DNA from: Calothrix sp. PCC 6303
GTDB lineage: Bacteria; Cyanobacteriota; Cyanobacteriia; Cyanobacteriales; Nostocaceae
Assembly (NCBI RefSeq): GCF_000317435.1
Contig: NC_019751.1
Span: 5,022,001-5,086,000, forward strand
DNA length: 64,000 nt
Direction: 5' to 3'
The position numbers and the translations under genes are program-made. Of the stretch, positions 16,825-25,797 are shown in pieces. The notes beneath the pieces are model-generated. The model searched no databases and was not told the origin of the DNA. It saw nothing but the letters and a program-made list of their open reading frames with translations. Each line of letters starts with the position of its first letter. Positions within the stretch are counted from its first letter, which is position 1.

Positions 16825-17781
16825 ATGAGCGAATTTGTTCTCGAACAACAAACAGTAGCGGTGGAACCGCAGCCGAAAGAGCGAATTCGTCGCTTGGTGT
16901 GGAAGATGTGTATAGCCACTTTGATTTTAATGGCGATAGGCAGTGCCACCCGTGTGATGAATGCTGGGCTAGCTTGTCCAGATTGGCCTTTGTGCTACGG
17001 TGAACTAGTACCCACTAAACAAATGAATCTCCAAGTGTTTTTGGAGTGGTTTCATAGATTGGATGCAGCCTTGATTGGTGTGAGCGCGATCGCACTCTCT
17101 GGAATATCCTGGTGGTATCGTCGTTTTTTACCTGGTTGGCTACCTTGGGCAGCAACCTTTGCTCTGTTCCTGATTGTTTTTCAAGGTATTCTTGGTGGTT
17201 TAACTGTCACCCAATTATTGCGGTTTGATATCGTCACCGCCCACTTCGGAACAGCGTTGTTATTTTTTACTACACTGCTCATAATTGGTACGGTACTTAC
17301 TCCTTACCAGGGAACGGGGAATGTTGGTAAGCTACACTGGATTGGTTTAGTAGCATCAGTTTTAGTTTATATTCAAAGTTTACTTGGTGCGGTGGTTGGC
17401 TCTCGCTGGGCTTTGCACCAATGTTTTGGTGGATACCAACTCTGTGGCGTGATGTATACCCACATTTTTGGTTTAGTTCCCCCAACAGTGGCAACTTTAG
17501 CCTTGGTTTTCGTCGCTTGGCGTACACCAGCACTACATCCTGCCCTCAGAAGACTGGTTAACATGGCAGGTGCGCTGTTGTTATTACAATTGCTAATTGG
17601 GGTTGCGACTTTCCGCTTACACCTTCAAGTAGAACCCCTAACCGTCTCCCACCAGGCAATTGGAGCCACATTACTAGGAACTTTAGTCGCTTTTACAGTC
17701 TTAGCATGGCGTGATTCAGTTACCAATTACGGCAATATCTCCTACCCCCTTGACATTGCCCCATCGATTAAAGGTTCATAA
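16825..17781 (+). CDS. ctaA: Haem A synthase
   Basis: An integral membrane enzyme of about 318 residues that oxidises the C8 methyl group of haem O to give haem A for the aa3 oxidase. Conserved features: the early loop NAGLACPDWPLCYGELVP, haem-ligand His in WFHRLDAALIG, AHFGTALLFF and SHQAIGATLLG, and a Cys pair in ALHQCFGGYQLCGV. There are eight hydrophobic segments. I chose ATG 16825 because AAGGTG lies at ribosome-binding distance; ATG 16804 is in frame upstream without one. It is followed by ctaB. Confidence 0.95.
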   Translation: MSEFVLEQQTVAVEPQPKERIRRLVWKMCIATLILMAIGSATRVMNAGLACPDWPLCYGELVPTKQMNLQVFLEWFHRLDAALIGVSAIALSGISWWYRRFLPGWLPWAATFALFLIVFQGILGGLTVTQLLRFDIVTAHFGTALLFFTTLLIIGTVLTPYQGTGNVGKLHWIGLVASVLVYIQSLLGAVVGSRWALHQCFGGYQLCGVMYTHIFGLVPPTVATLALVFVAWRTPALHPALRRLVNMAGALLLLQLLIGVATFRLHLQVEPLTVSHQAIGATLLGTLVAFTVLAWRDSVTNYGNISYPLDIAPSIKGS

Positions 17782-17864
17782 ACAGCAGAATCAAATTATT
17801 AAAAAAAGTTAGGAGTTGTAGAGGTTCTGTAAACAGCGTCTCTCAACTATTACACCCCACGTAA

Positions 17865-18051
17865 CAGTTATCAGTTACCAGTTATGAGTTAACAGCTATC
17901 AGCTTGAGTCGAGCGTACTTTATCTACGGTACACTTCGTTCCAACAAGTGATACAAGCAGCAGTTCGACAAGCTCACTGTAACACCTGCCGAACTACTCA
18001 CTACAACTAACTGACAACTACTGATAACTGATAACTGTTTACTGTTCACTG
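17865..18051. repeat. Inverted heptanucleotide repeat block
   Basis: Heptamers of the CAGTTAT type (17865-17899) face ATAACTG-type heptamers (18010-18051). Between the arms lies a degenerate core of the 80-bp dispersed repeat (17910-17943). The block fills the ctaA-ctaB gap (17782-18109), where no gene is seen. Confidence 0.7.
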
Positions 18052-18109
18052 ACTTCAAAGCAGGGGGCTGTTAAATAACATAATTGAAAAATAAGGAACT
18101 AGTGCCGAC

Positions 18110-19066
18110 ATGATTGAGACTAACGTCTCTCGCCACCACGCGACGTTTTTAGAGGTAATTCAAAGCTATTATCAGCTGACAAAACCTCGAATTATCCCCT
18201 TATTGCTGATTACCACAGCAGGTAGTATGTGGATTGCTGCCAAAGGACAGGTAGATCCATTACTGTTACTGGTAACGCTAACTGGTGGTACCCTGGCTGC
18301 TGCTAGTGCCCAAACCATCAATTGTATTTACGATCGGGATATCGATTATGATATGGAGCGGACTCGCCATCGCCCCATACCTTCAGGTAAAGTTCAACCC
18401 CGTGATGCGTTGATTTTTGCGATCGCACTCGCTGCTTTATCCTTTATAATTCTCACTGTCTTTGCTAACGTACTGGCTGCTTCCCTAGCATTTTCAGGTA
18501 TTGGATTTTATGTTTTAATCTATACCCATCTTCTCAAACGCCATAGCACCCAAAATATTGTGATCGGTGGTGCGGCTGGAGCGATCCCTGCCTTAGTTGG
18601 CTGGGCTGCCGTCACCGGGAGTCTGAGTTGGACAGCTTGGTTACTATTTGGTATCGTGTTTCTTTGGACACCTCCCCATTTTTGGGCATTGGCGTTGATG
18701 ATTCGGGATGATTACGCAAAGGTAGGAATACCGATGCTACCAGTAATTGCTGGTGCCAAAGCAACAGTATGGCAAATTTGGTGGTACACCTTAATTACAG
18801 TATTTGCCAGCATGTTACTGATTTATCCCTTACAAGAAAGCGGTTTACTTTACGGGGCGATCGCACTTGCTCTAGGATCTGTATTTATCCGTAAATCTTG
18901 GCAACTCCTACAAAATCCCGAAGATAAACCCAGCGCTCGAAGTTTATTTCTTTACTCTATTTCCTACATGATGCTGCTGTGTTTGGGTATGGTGATTGAT
19001 AGTTTGCCTATTACCCAACATGCCATCGCTTTTGCAATTAACAAGCTGCATTTACTTGTAGCTTAA
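18110..19066 (+). CDS. ctaB: Protohaem IX farnesyltransferase (haem O synthase)
   Basis: A 318-residue UbiA-family membrane prenyltransferase that adds a farnesyl group to haem B, giving haem O, the substrate of CtaA. The Asp-rich Mg-diphosphate site [19 protein letters not shown] is intact, and the second loop is [20 protein letters not shown]. About nine hydrophobic helices follow the family plan. The ATG is preceded by AAGGA. Together with ctaA and ctaCDE it makes a complete synthesis and assembly set for an A-type oxidase. Confidence 0.96.
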   Translation: MIETNVSRHHATFLEVIQSYYQLTKPRIIPLLLITTAGSMWIAAKGQVDPLLLLVTLTGGTLAAASAQTINCIYDRDIDYDMERTRHRPIPSGKVQPRDALIFAIALAALSFIILTVFANVLAASLAFSGIGFYVLIYTHLLKRHSTQNIVIGGAAGAIPALVGWAAVTGSLSWTAWLLFGIVFLWTPPHFWALALMIRDDYAKVGIPMLPVIAGAKATVWQIWWYTLITVFASMLLIYPLQESGLLYGAIALALGSVFIRKSWQLLQNPEDKPSARSLFLYSISYMMLLCLGMVIDSLPITQHAIAFAINKLHLLVA

Positions 19067-19096
19067 AACTTGATTGCACGATCAAATTTTAATCAA

Positions 19097-19131
19097 AACC
19101 TCCGTCAGCAATAATTAGGTTGACGGAGGTT
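19097..19131. terminator. Bidirectional terminator between ctaB and a membrane-protein gene
   Basis: AACCTCCGTCA (19097-19107) pairs with TGACGGAGGTT (19121-19131). The hairpin lies between two convergent genes and has AT-rich sequence on both sides. Confidence 0.7.
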
Positions 19132-19141
19132 CACTATTTTC

Positions 19142-19666
19142 TTACGTAACATGCTCGGATTTGTGAACAATACTGGGAATAGACATGAAAATTAGGATAA
19201 TTAGATTCGCCACCCAAAACAACAGAATCAACCATAATAGACCTAATTCTACTTGAGTGTAATTTGCCAAGTGTAAACCTTCCCAAAGTTGCCAAAGTCG
19301 AAAAATTGTGTAAATAGTTCCAATAATCACCACAACACTTTTGACAAACAAACGGCTAAAGCTGACCTCACAAACTAACTGAATTGCAACTACTCCAAGA
19401 TAACTTCCCAAAAATTGACGAACAATTGATTGATTCCACAAAGTGATTAACATCACAAATGGGACAATTACTCCTATAACCAAAGCAACCCTGAGCCAAA
19501 TTCGCATAAACTGCCATTGCCTCTCACTAAATGTGATGACATCGCTTAAGGGTAAATTCCCGGTTTTGATCAACCAACCTCCTCCCCCGCTCAAGACTGT
19601 GGCGATCGCTAGGAAGGATACAATAGTTAAACTGTTATTGGCAACAGCAGTGGAAGTTATATTCAT
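19142..19666 (-). CDS. Hypothetical membrane protein (174 aa)
   Basis: A 174-residue protein with four or five hydrophobic helices, including IVSFLAIATVLSGGGGWLI, WLRVALVIGVIVPFVMLI, VKSVVVIIGTIYTIFRLW and LLWLILLFWVANLIILIF. It has no recognised domain or catalytic motif. It is convergent with ctaB and ends only a few bases from their shared hairpin. Location next to the oxidase cluster is suggestive but does not establish a role. Confidence 0.7.
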   Translation of the reverse strand: MNITSTAVANNSLTIVSFLAIATVLSGGGGWLIKTGNLPLSDVITFSERQWQFMRIWLRVALVIGVIVPFVMLITLWNQSIVRQFLGSYLGVVAIQLVCEVSFSRLFVKSVVVIIGTIYTIFRLWQLWEGLHLANYTQVELGLLWLILLFWVANLIILIFMSIPSIVHKSEHVT

Positions 19667-20103
19667 AAGTTATAAATTTTACACCTGCAAAGCTAAAAAA
19701 ATTACGTTTGTACATTTTCCGAAATCCTCTAATTTATTCCTGTATCCCTTTAGCAGAAATAAATCAAAGCTAGGTTAAGCAGAGTCAATGTTTGATTCAC
19801 TGGCACTAAATGGTGCTAACTCAGCTGCTAACTATACTTTCTATTCAGCCGTTTTATTCGAGGCAATTTTGGCAAGGGGGGTCAAGCCCCCTGTTATCAA
19901 ACAAGAGTAGAAAGCTATAAAAGGTCAGCATCTTTGAAATGATGTGTGTAAAAAACTATTCAAAATATGCGACGGAAGCAGCACAGCCAAAATTATCAGT
20001 AATGAATCAACATCAAAATATCTATTTCTCATAGGGCATTCCAGACAAAATTGGTTCTGACTTAATTTAATCTGACAAAAATCATTAAAAATAGAGGTAA
20101 AAA
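19667..20103. other. Intergenic gap upstream of the subtilase gene
   Basis: No gene seen. A short GC hairpin (GGGGG-TCAAG-CCCCC near 19877-19891) is the only structure. The region should carry divergent promoters for the membrane protein and the protease. Confidence 0.4.
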
Positions 20104-21831
20104 ATGAGACACGAAAAACTTTCGGCTGGTTTGTTATTGGCATACGAAGACTACCAACGTGACGGAGAACAAGCTCTAATTCCACACAAGCGATCGCTTG
20201 GTATCATCGCTCCTAAGAATAACGTTAAACCGGCTAAAAGTGTTGTCTTCGTCTACTGCGATGAAGAAGCTGATTTAAGCCATCTCGAACAATACGGCAT
20301 TCACTTCAACCAAAATACAGGTAAAGTTCGCACAGCATTTTTACCCGTTGATGGCTTAGATGCACTATCAGAAGAAGCTTCTGTTTGCCGCATCAAACCA
20401 TCCCGGAAAATGAAATTACTGATGGATGTGGCACCTGGAAAAGTAAAATTGCCTGAGTTCAAAACCAAAACCGGATTGACAGGTAAAGGCGTAATTATTG
20501 GTATCGTGGATAGTGGAATTGATGCCAAACACCCAGCTTTTGCCGGACGAATCCTGCGAATTTGGGATCAAACCATGTCGGGGCCTGGTGTTGCTGAAGG
20601 CAACTATGGTGCAGAATTTACTGGAGAACAACTAACTGTTTCCCAAGATGTAGATGGACATGGTACCCACGTTGCTGGTATCGCTTCGGGTGCAGACACA
20701 AACTATGGTGGTGTCGCACCCGAAGCCGAAATCATCGCTGTTAGATCCGATTTACAAGATGCTCACATAGCTGATGGAATCCGTTATATCTTCCGTTTAG
20801 CTGCTGAATTAGGCAAACCCGCAGTTGTTAACCTCAGCTTGGGTGGACATGCAGATGCTCATGATGGTAGTGATTCACTTTCTAAAATTATCGATGCTGA
20901 AAGTGGTCCTGGCAAAATTGTTTGCTGTGCAGCTGGAAACGAAGGTAATGATAACATTCACGGACAAGCGGAAGTAAAATCCTGTTCCATGAGTTCCATG
21001 CGCTTCCGTGTTCCTAGTACTCAAGTGGGAATTGTTTGGTTGAATGGTTGGTATACAGGTAACACACAACTAGAAATTGCAGTTCGCAGTCCTATTGGTT
21101 TTGTAACTCCTTGGCAAAAAATCATTGCTGATGGTAATCCTTCTAAAGATTACAACTTACCTGATGGCAAAGTGCAAATTGTCACACCAGCAGCAGATCC
21201 TAGCAATAATGATTACAATTTCTTTGTACAAATCCAGGGAAATGGTACATTTCCAGTGACACAAGGAGTATGGCAACTACGAGTCCGTAACAAATCTAAA
21301 GAACAAACTCGCCTTGATGTTTGGACACTTGATGATACTGGTTCAGTATTTTTCACCGGGAAAAGCGCTCAAGACACCATGAAAATTGGTTCACCTGGTG
21401 CTGCTAAAACTGCAATTACAGTTGCTTCCTTCACAACAAAAACCGAATATAACGATATCGACGGGAATAAGCGTGAAGTTGGTTTAACCTTGGATGATAT
21501 CTCGGAATTTAGCAGTGAAGGTCCCCTACGTAACAATGAGCAAAAACCCGATGTTGCTGCACCTGGAGCGATGATTTGTTCTACATTATCATCTGCTGCT
21601 GCCTTTGATCGGGCAATGATGGTTAATTCCAAATTCGTGATGTTAGCTGGTACCAGCATGGCAACTCCGTTTATCTCAGGTTTAGTTGCTTTGTTACTCC
21701 AACGGGATGCAAGTTTAACTCCTGATGCAGTGAAGGAAATATTCAAGAAAAACAGCACAATTCCTGGAAAGGGTGCAGGTGAATTTGATCCTAAATGGGG
21801 ATTTGGATTGATTAATACTGAGAATCTTTAA
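20104..21831 (+). CDS. S8 family serine protease (subtilase), no signal peptide
   Basis: A 575-residue subtilisin-like protease with the complete triad: Asp136 in GIVDSGIDAKHPAF, His186 in DGHGTHVAGIASG and Ser518 in GTSMATPFISG. The oxyanion Asn lies in AAGNEGN. Residues 1-115 form an N-terminal domain with a propeptide look, and about residues 290-420 are an inserted beta-rich region before the Ser block. There is no export signal, which suggests an intracellular enzyme unless it leaves by another route. The gene stands alone. Confidence 0.93.
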   Translation: MRHEKLSAGLLLAYEDYQRDGEQALIPHKRSLGIIAPKNNVKPAKSVVFVYCDEEADLSHLEQYGIHFNQNTGKVRTAFLPVDGLDALSEEASVCRIKPSRKMKLLMDVAPGKVKLPEFKTKTGLTGKGVIIGIVDSGIDAKHPAFAGRILRIWDQTMSGPGVAEGNYGAEFTGEQLTVSQDVDGHGTHVAGIASGADTNYGGVAPEAEIIAVRSDLQDAHIADGIRYIFRLAAELGKPAVVNLSLGGHADAHDGSDSLSKIIDAESGPGKIVCCAAGNEGNDNIHGQAEVKSCSMSSMRFRVPSTQVGIVWLNGWYTGNTQLEIAVRSPIGFVTPWQKIIADGNPSKDYNLPDGKVQIVTPAADPSNNDYNFFVQIQGNGTFPVTQGVWQLRVRNKSKEQTRLDVWTLDDTGSVFFTGKSAQDTMKIGSPGAAKTAITVASFTTKTEYNDIDGNKREVGLTLDDISEFSSEGPLRNNEQKPDVAAPGAMICSTLSSAAAFDRAMMVNSKFVMLAGTSMATPFISGLVALLLQRDASLTPDAVKEIFKKNSTIPGKGAGEFDPKWGFGLINTENL

Positions 21832-22136
21832 AACTTTGGGTGTTAAGCTGCTACGCAGGTAATACCGATTCAAAAAATCATTGCAACACATAAACAATCT
21901 GTAGGGGTTTAGCATTGCTAAACCCCTACCAAAGCATCTGTCGCATTGTTTCTTCAAATTGCTAGAAATCAGGGTAATAGGGGCAAACGGTTGTTTGCCC
22001 CTACGATTGACTGTAAATATTTTTGTCCAGGTATTTATGCTCTCAGTTTTGCTCTATTTTTGATTGCTTGTGGTTGCTTCAACGAAATGATACCTTCAAT
22101 TGTTGAAGTGAAAGCAGATGATAGAGGAATGTATAT
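21832..22136. repeat. Gap with two palindromic repeats
   Basis: Two hairpins lie here: GTAGGGGTTTAGC/GCTAAACCCCTAC (21901-21929) and TAGGGGCAAAC-GGTT-GTTTGCCCCTA (21978-22003). Both belong to the GTAGGGG-type palindromes common between cyanobacterial genes. The first may act as terminator of the protease gene. No gene seen. Confidence 0.6.
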
Positions 22137-24152
22137 ATGTATCATGGAAAATCATTTACTAGTCTAACTATTATTTCTAGTTTGTTCACACCCTATGTAG
22201 CGATTGCTGCACCACCACGAAATCCGGATCAGGTTGTTAACTGTGATATCTTGGCAGCTGGGGCTGGACTTTCGGGTGTGGCAACTGCTTATGAGGGATT
22301 ATTAGCAGGAAAAACCGTCTGTTTGACGGAAATCACCGATTGGTTGGGGGGACAAATTTCTTCTCAGGGGACTTCTGCACTAGATGAACGTCCTACCCAA
22401 AGAGCGAAACAGTTTTTTTCTCGTGGATATCTGGATTTACGTCAACGGATTCAAAAAACCTATGGAGGGAATCTCAACCCTGGTGACTGTTGGGTGAGTG
22501 AATCGTGTTTTTTACCAGCAGATGGACACAAAGCTTTGCAGGGGATGCTGAAGGATGCTGAAAGTAAGGGGAGAGGAAAATTACATTGGTTTCCGAATAC
22601 GGTAATTAAAGAATTAGAAATGAGTCAGGATGGTAAGTTGATTGAAAATGCGATCGCAATTCAACATCAACCCGCACCAAATGCCCCCAAGCTAAATACT
22701 TTTACCCTTTCCCAAACCATTGAAGATTCCTATAGTTACCAAAATTCTCCCCGCTTCACCAAAACTATCATCCGCTTTTCCCCCAAACAAACCAAAGTTA
22801 CTAATGCACCCCGGTGGTATGTTGCTGATACTTCCGAAACTGGGGAAATTATTGGTTTAGCCGATGTTCCTTACCGCTTGGGAATCGACCCCCTCAGCTA
22901 CTTAGAACCTTCATCATCTTCCACCACCAATAACCCCTACTGTACCCAAGGTTTTACTTATACTTTTGCGATGGAGGCAACCAAAACCCCGCAAACTAAT
23001 GCAATGCCTCCCTATTATGAGCAATATGCACCATATTTTAGTTATGAACTCAAACGATTAGCAAATTTCAACTTAGTATTTACCTATCGTCGGATTTGGA
23101 GTCCAACTAAAGGAAAATCGGAAAAATTTGGCGGAATTGAGTTTACTAGCCCCACACCAGGGGATATTTCCATGCAAAACTGGACTTGGGGCAACGACTA
23201 CCGACCAGGAACTGCCCAAGATAACCTAGTTTATACCCGTGACCAACTTCAAGCAACTGGACAACTTACTTCTGGTGGTTGGATGGGGGGACTCAGAACA
23301 GATGCTTTACTCAAAGCTGAAGAAAAATCTCTTTCTTATTTTTACTGGTTAGTTGCGGGAAATACTGACTCTCAACTAGGTAAAGATGTCAAACAGCCAG
23401 AACCCAATCATCGTTTGCTAACTGGGTTAGATGCACCCATGGGTACAGTCAGTGGTTTATCCAAATATCCATACATGCGCGAAGGTAGACGGATTATTGG
23501 ACGACCAAGTTGGGGACAAGCTGATGGTTTTTCCATTGCTGAAATCGATATTTCTCGGCAGGATTACAACGATGAGTATTACCGCACCACCTTACCAGCT
23601 GACATGTATCGCCAACTACGGGCATCTCTGGCAGGTTTAGAAGCAGCATCGGTACTCACCGGGCAAATTGACCCCAACAAAGCCAACCGACGCACCCGTT
23701 CCACGGTGTACCCCGATTCAGTTGGTATTGGGCACTATGCCATCGATTTTCATCCCTGTATGGAAAAAAGTCCCCCAGAAGCACCCGGCAACCGTGAATA
23801 CCCAGGAGAAAGACGCGGTGCTGGACAAGCCTATCCTTTCCAAATTCCCCTCAGAGCCATGATTCCCCAAAAAATAGATAATTTACTAGTTGGGGGTAAA
23901 AGTATTGCCACAAGCCACATAGCTGCCGCTGCGTACAGAGTTCATTCCTTTGAATGGTCAGCTGGTGCAGCTTTGGGAACAGTTGCAGCCTTCTCGTTGA
24001 AAAACGCGATCGCACCTTATGAATTAATAGATAATCTGCCCAAAATGGAACCGAAATTAGACCAACTCAGGGCATTATTAGAGCAGAACAACAACCCAAC
24101 CGCATTTCCTGACACATCCATCTTTAACCAGAAATGGGAAGATTGGAAGTAA
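22137..24152 (+). CDS. Exported FAD-dependent oxidoreductase
   Basis: A 671-residue flavoprotein. The first 25 residues (SLTIISSLFTPYVAIAA) are a Sec signal peptide. The FAD-binding Rossmann motif is AAGAGLSGVATAYEGLLAGK, with an acidic ribose-binding residue in CLTEITDWLGGQ. The C-terminal part has NLLVGGKSIATSHIAAAAYRVH and SAGAALGTVAAF, typical of the FAD_oxidored family. The substrate is unknown. ATG 22137 has GAGGA upstream. An exported flavoprotein normally needs folding in the periplasm or Tat export; no twin Arg is visible. Confidence 0.88.
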   Translation: MYHGKSFTSLTIISSLFTPYVAIAAPPRNPDQVVNCDILAAGAGLSGVATAYEGLLAGKTVCLTEITDWLGGQISSQGTSALDERPTQRAKQFFSRGYLDLRQRIQKTYGGNLNPGDCWVSESCFLPADGHKALQGMLKDAESKGRGKLHWFPNTVIKELEMSQDGKLIENAIAIQHQPAPNAPKLNTFTLSQTIEDSYSYQNSPRFTKTIIRFSPKQTKVTNAPRWYVADTSETGEIIGLADVPYRLGIDPLSYLEPSSSSTTNNPYCTQGFTYTFAMEATKTPQTNAMPPYYEQYAPYFSYELKRLANFNLVFTYRRIWSPTKGKSEKFGGIEFTSPTPGDISMQNWTWGNDYRPGTAQDNLVYTRDQLQATGQLTSGGWMGGLRTDALLKAEEKSLSYFYWLVAGNTDSQLGKDVKQPEPNHRLLTGLDAPMGTVSGLSKYPYMREGRRIIGRPSWGQADGFSIAEIDISRQDYNDEYYRTTLPADMYRQLRASLAGLEAASVLTGQIDPNKANRRTRSTVYPDSVGIGHYAIDFHPCMEKSPPEAPGNREYPGERRGAGQAYPFQIPLRAMIPQKIDNLLVGGKSIATSHIAAAAYRVHSFEWSAGAALGTVAAFSLKNAIAPYELIDNLPKMEPKLDQLRALLEQNNNPTAFPDTSIFNQKWEDWK

Positions 24153-24161
24153 ATCACTAAG

Positions 24162-24341
24162 CAGTTATCAGTGAACAGTAAGTACTTATCAGTTATAAAG
24201 CTTGAACAATTTGACTTAGCGATCGCCAAAATCTAAATAGGGCTAAACTTCGTTAGGTGCAATTTAAATTCCTCACCACATCTAACTAGCGATTTTGATT
24301 CCTGATAACAGTTAACTGATAACTGTTCCCTGTTGACTGAT
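24162..24341. repeat. Inverted heptanucleotide repeat block
   Basis: CAGTTAT/CAGTGAA-type heptamers from 24162 are mirrored by ATAACTG-type heptamers ending near 24341 (TTAACTG, ATAACTG, TTCCCTG). Same family as 17865-18051. Confidence 0.65.
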
Positions 24342-24438
24342 TACGAACTAAACTAGTTACTTGTACATCTAATTCTTGTAAACCCTCTACTGAACCTAGT
24401 ATTTTATGCTTACAAGACTTTCAGCCACAGTTTACGGA

Positions 24439-24732
24439 ATGGCATCGGCACCTACTGTAACTCCTGAACGGTCGAGCCAAGTCGTCCAAAAACCCTATCC
24501 TAACTATAAAGTGATAGTGTTAGATGATGACTTTAACACCTTTCAGCATGTCGCCGAATGCCTGATAAAATATATACCAGCAATGACAAGCGATCGCGCT
24601 TGGGACTTAACCAACCAAGTTCATTTTGAAGGACAAGCAATTGTTTGGACTGGTCCCCAAGAACCAGCGGAACTGTATCATCAGCAGTTGCGTCGTGCTG
24701 GCTTAACGATGGCACCTCTTGAAGCAGCTTAA
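24439..24732 (+). CDS. clpS: ATP-dependent Clp protease adaptor ClpS
   Basis: A 97-residue adaptor that hands N-degron substrates to the ClpC or ClpA ATPase. The core is typical: YPNYKVIVLDDDFNTFQHVAECL, with the substrate-pocket Asp/Asn region, and QVHFEGQAIVWTGPQEPAE with the ATPase-binding face. The end GLTMAPLE is conserved. I chose ATG 24439 because the homologous N terminus begins there; an in-frame ATG at 24406 would add 11 residues. It is followed 13 bases later by the DUF2103 gene, probably co-transcribed. Confidence 0.93.
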   Translation: MASAPTVTPERSSQVVQKPYPNYKVIVLDDDFNTFQHVAECLIKYIPAMTSDRAWDLTNQVHFEGQAIVWTGPQEPAELYHQQLRRAGLTMAPLEAA

Positions 24733-24745
24733 ATCCTAAAATATC

Positions 24746-25039
24746 ATGACTAAACCCTCCCCTGGCAGGCTTGTTTGGAATCACTCCACCCACATCCCCG
24801 GTTTAATTCCCGTACTAGAACGTCTATGTAAATATGACGGAATTCAAACTGTGACACCAGGGGTATTAGGTAGGGTGAAAGGTCATGCTCCCAAGCTATT
24901 ATTAAGGATATCTGTACCGATACGTGGAGGTTTTAAAGCGATCGCACGTCAGGGGAAAACGGTACAAGAGGTGTTTATTCTCACTGCCTTAGATCAGGAA
25001 TGTTTGGAACATGCGATCGCTATTTCTATTAAAAAGTAA
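24746..25039 (+). CDS. DUF2103 protein, predicted metal-binding
   Basis: A 97-residue protein of the DUF2103 family. The opening GRLVWNHSTHIPGLIPVLERL has the His residues for which a metal site is predicted, and TVTPGVLGRVKGHAPKLLLRISVPIRGGFKAIARQGK is the family core. Its biochemical role is not known. Tight coupling with clpS, 13 bases apart, is its best clue and would fit a role near protein turnover, but that is inference. Confidence 0.85.
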   Translation: MTKPSPGRLVWNHSTHIPGLIPVLERLCKYDGIQTVTPGVLGRVKGHAPKLLLRISVPIRGGFKAIARQGKTVQEVFILTALDQECLEHAIAISIKK

Positions 25040-25203
25040 ATAAAAAGTAAATTCCGCTGCGCGGGAATACAGAAATACAGAAATATATATCTCATATCTG
25101 TAACCACCACCACAAATTTCCTTTAAAAAACAAAGACGCTCCACCGGAACGTCTATTTATGATGAAGGCTTTAGAGCAGCGTTTTTACATCCAATCAATT
25201 TAC

Positions 25204-25524
25204 CTATTCTTCAATTTTATTCACTGCAAACTTGTGTAGCGGTAAGCTCAGAATGCATGAAAATGTTAGCAAATATGCCAAAGCAGTGGTAATCTTCAAA
25301 GGTGGAATTAATGTTTCCCAGCCAGGTAATGTAATCTTTTGCATCCCAAAAGCAACACAGTAAACTAACCAATAGGAAAAGCTCATCATAAACAAAATCC
25401 GCTCAGTTTCCTTCGCTTCATCATTCTGAGAATCATAACCCCACAGTAAGACCAAGCCGCTAACACAAGCGATCGCAGATAATAGAACAACCGAACTGTG
25501 ACAACATAAAGTGTTTAAAAGCAT
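25204..25524 (-). CDS. Hypothetical membrane protein (106 aa)
   Basis: A 106-residue protein with about three hydrophobic helices (VVLLSAIACVSGLVLLWG, LFMMSFSYWLVYCVAFGM, LKITTALAYLLTFSCILSL). No domain is recognised. A weak imperfect hairpin (25134-25154) lies between it and the convergent DUF2103 gene. Function unknown. Confidence 0.65.
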   Translation of the reverse strand: MLLNTLCCHSSVVLLSAIACVSGLVLLWGYDSQNDEAKETERILFMMSFSYWLVYCVAFGMQKITLPGWETLIPPLKITTALAYLLTFSCILSLPLHKFAVNKIEE

Positions 25525-25797
25525 TTTTTATATTCCGAAGCTGATTAATTTGATTTCAGTTTATCGGATGAGTATTTCAGTTTCCAAAAAAGAGTTACAA
25601 ACTGAAATACAACAATCGGAAGAATGTAAATAAATACGAAGAAAAATAGAGAAAAATAAAGTAAGGGTTGATGATTACCAAACCCTTACCTAACAACTAA
25701 ATACATTTTCTTGGGAAAACCATGTTTTCTATTTAGTGTCAATACGTAAAATATTAAATATCTCTAAAGCCACTTTTCTATAGGAGTTGAGAAATTC

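Noticed and set aside
21946-22167. 73-codon frame with lipoprotein-like segment before the FAD oxidoreductase
   Set aside because: It begins in a palindromic repeat, overlaps the next gene start and lacks a proper N-terminal signal.
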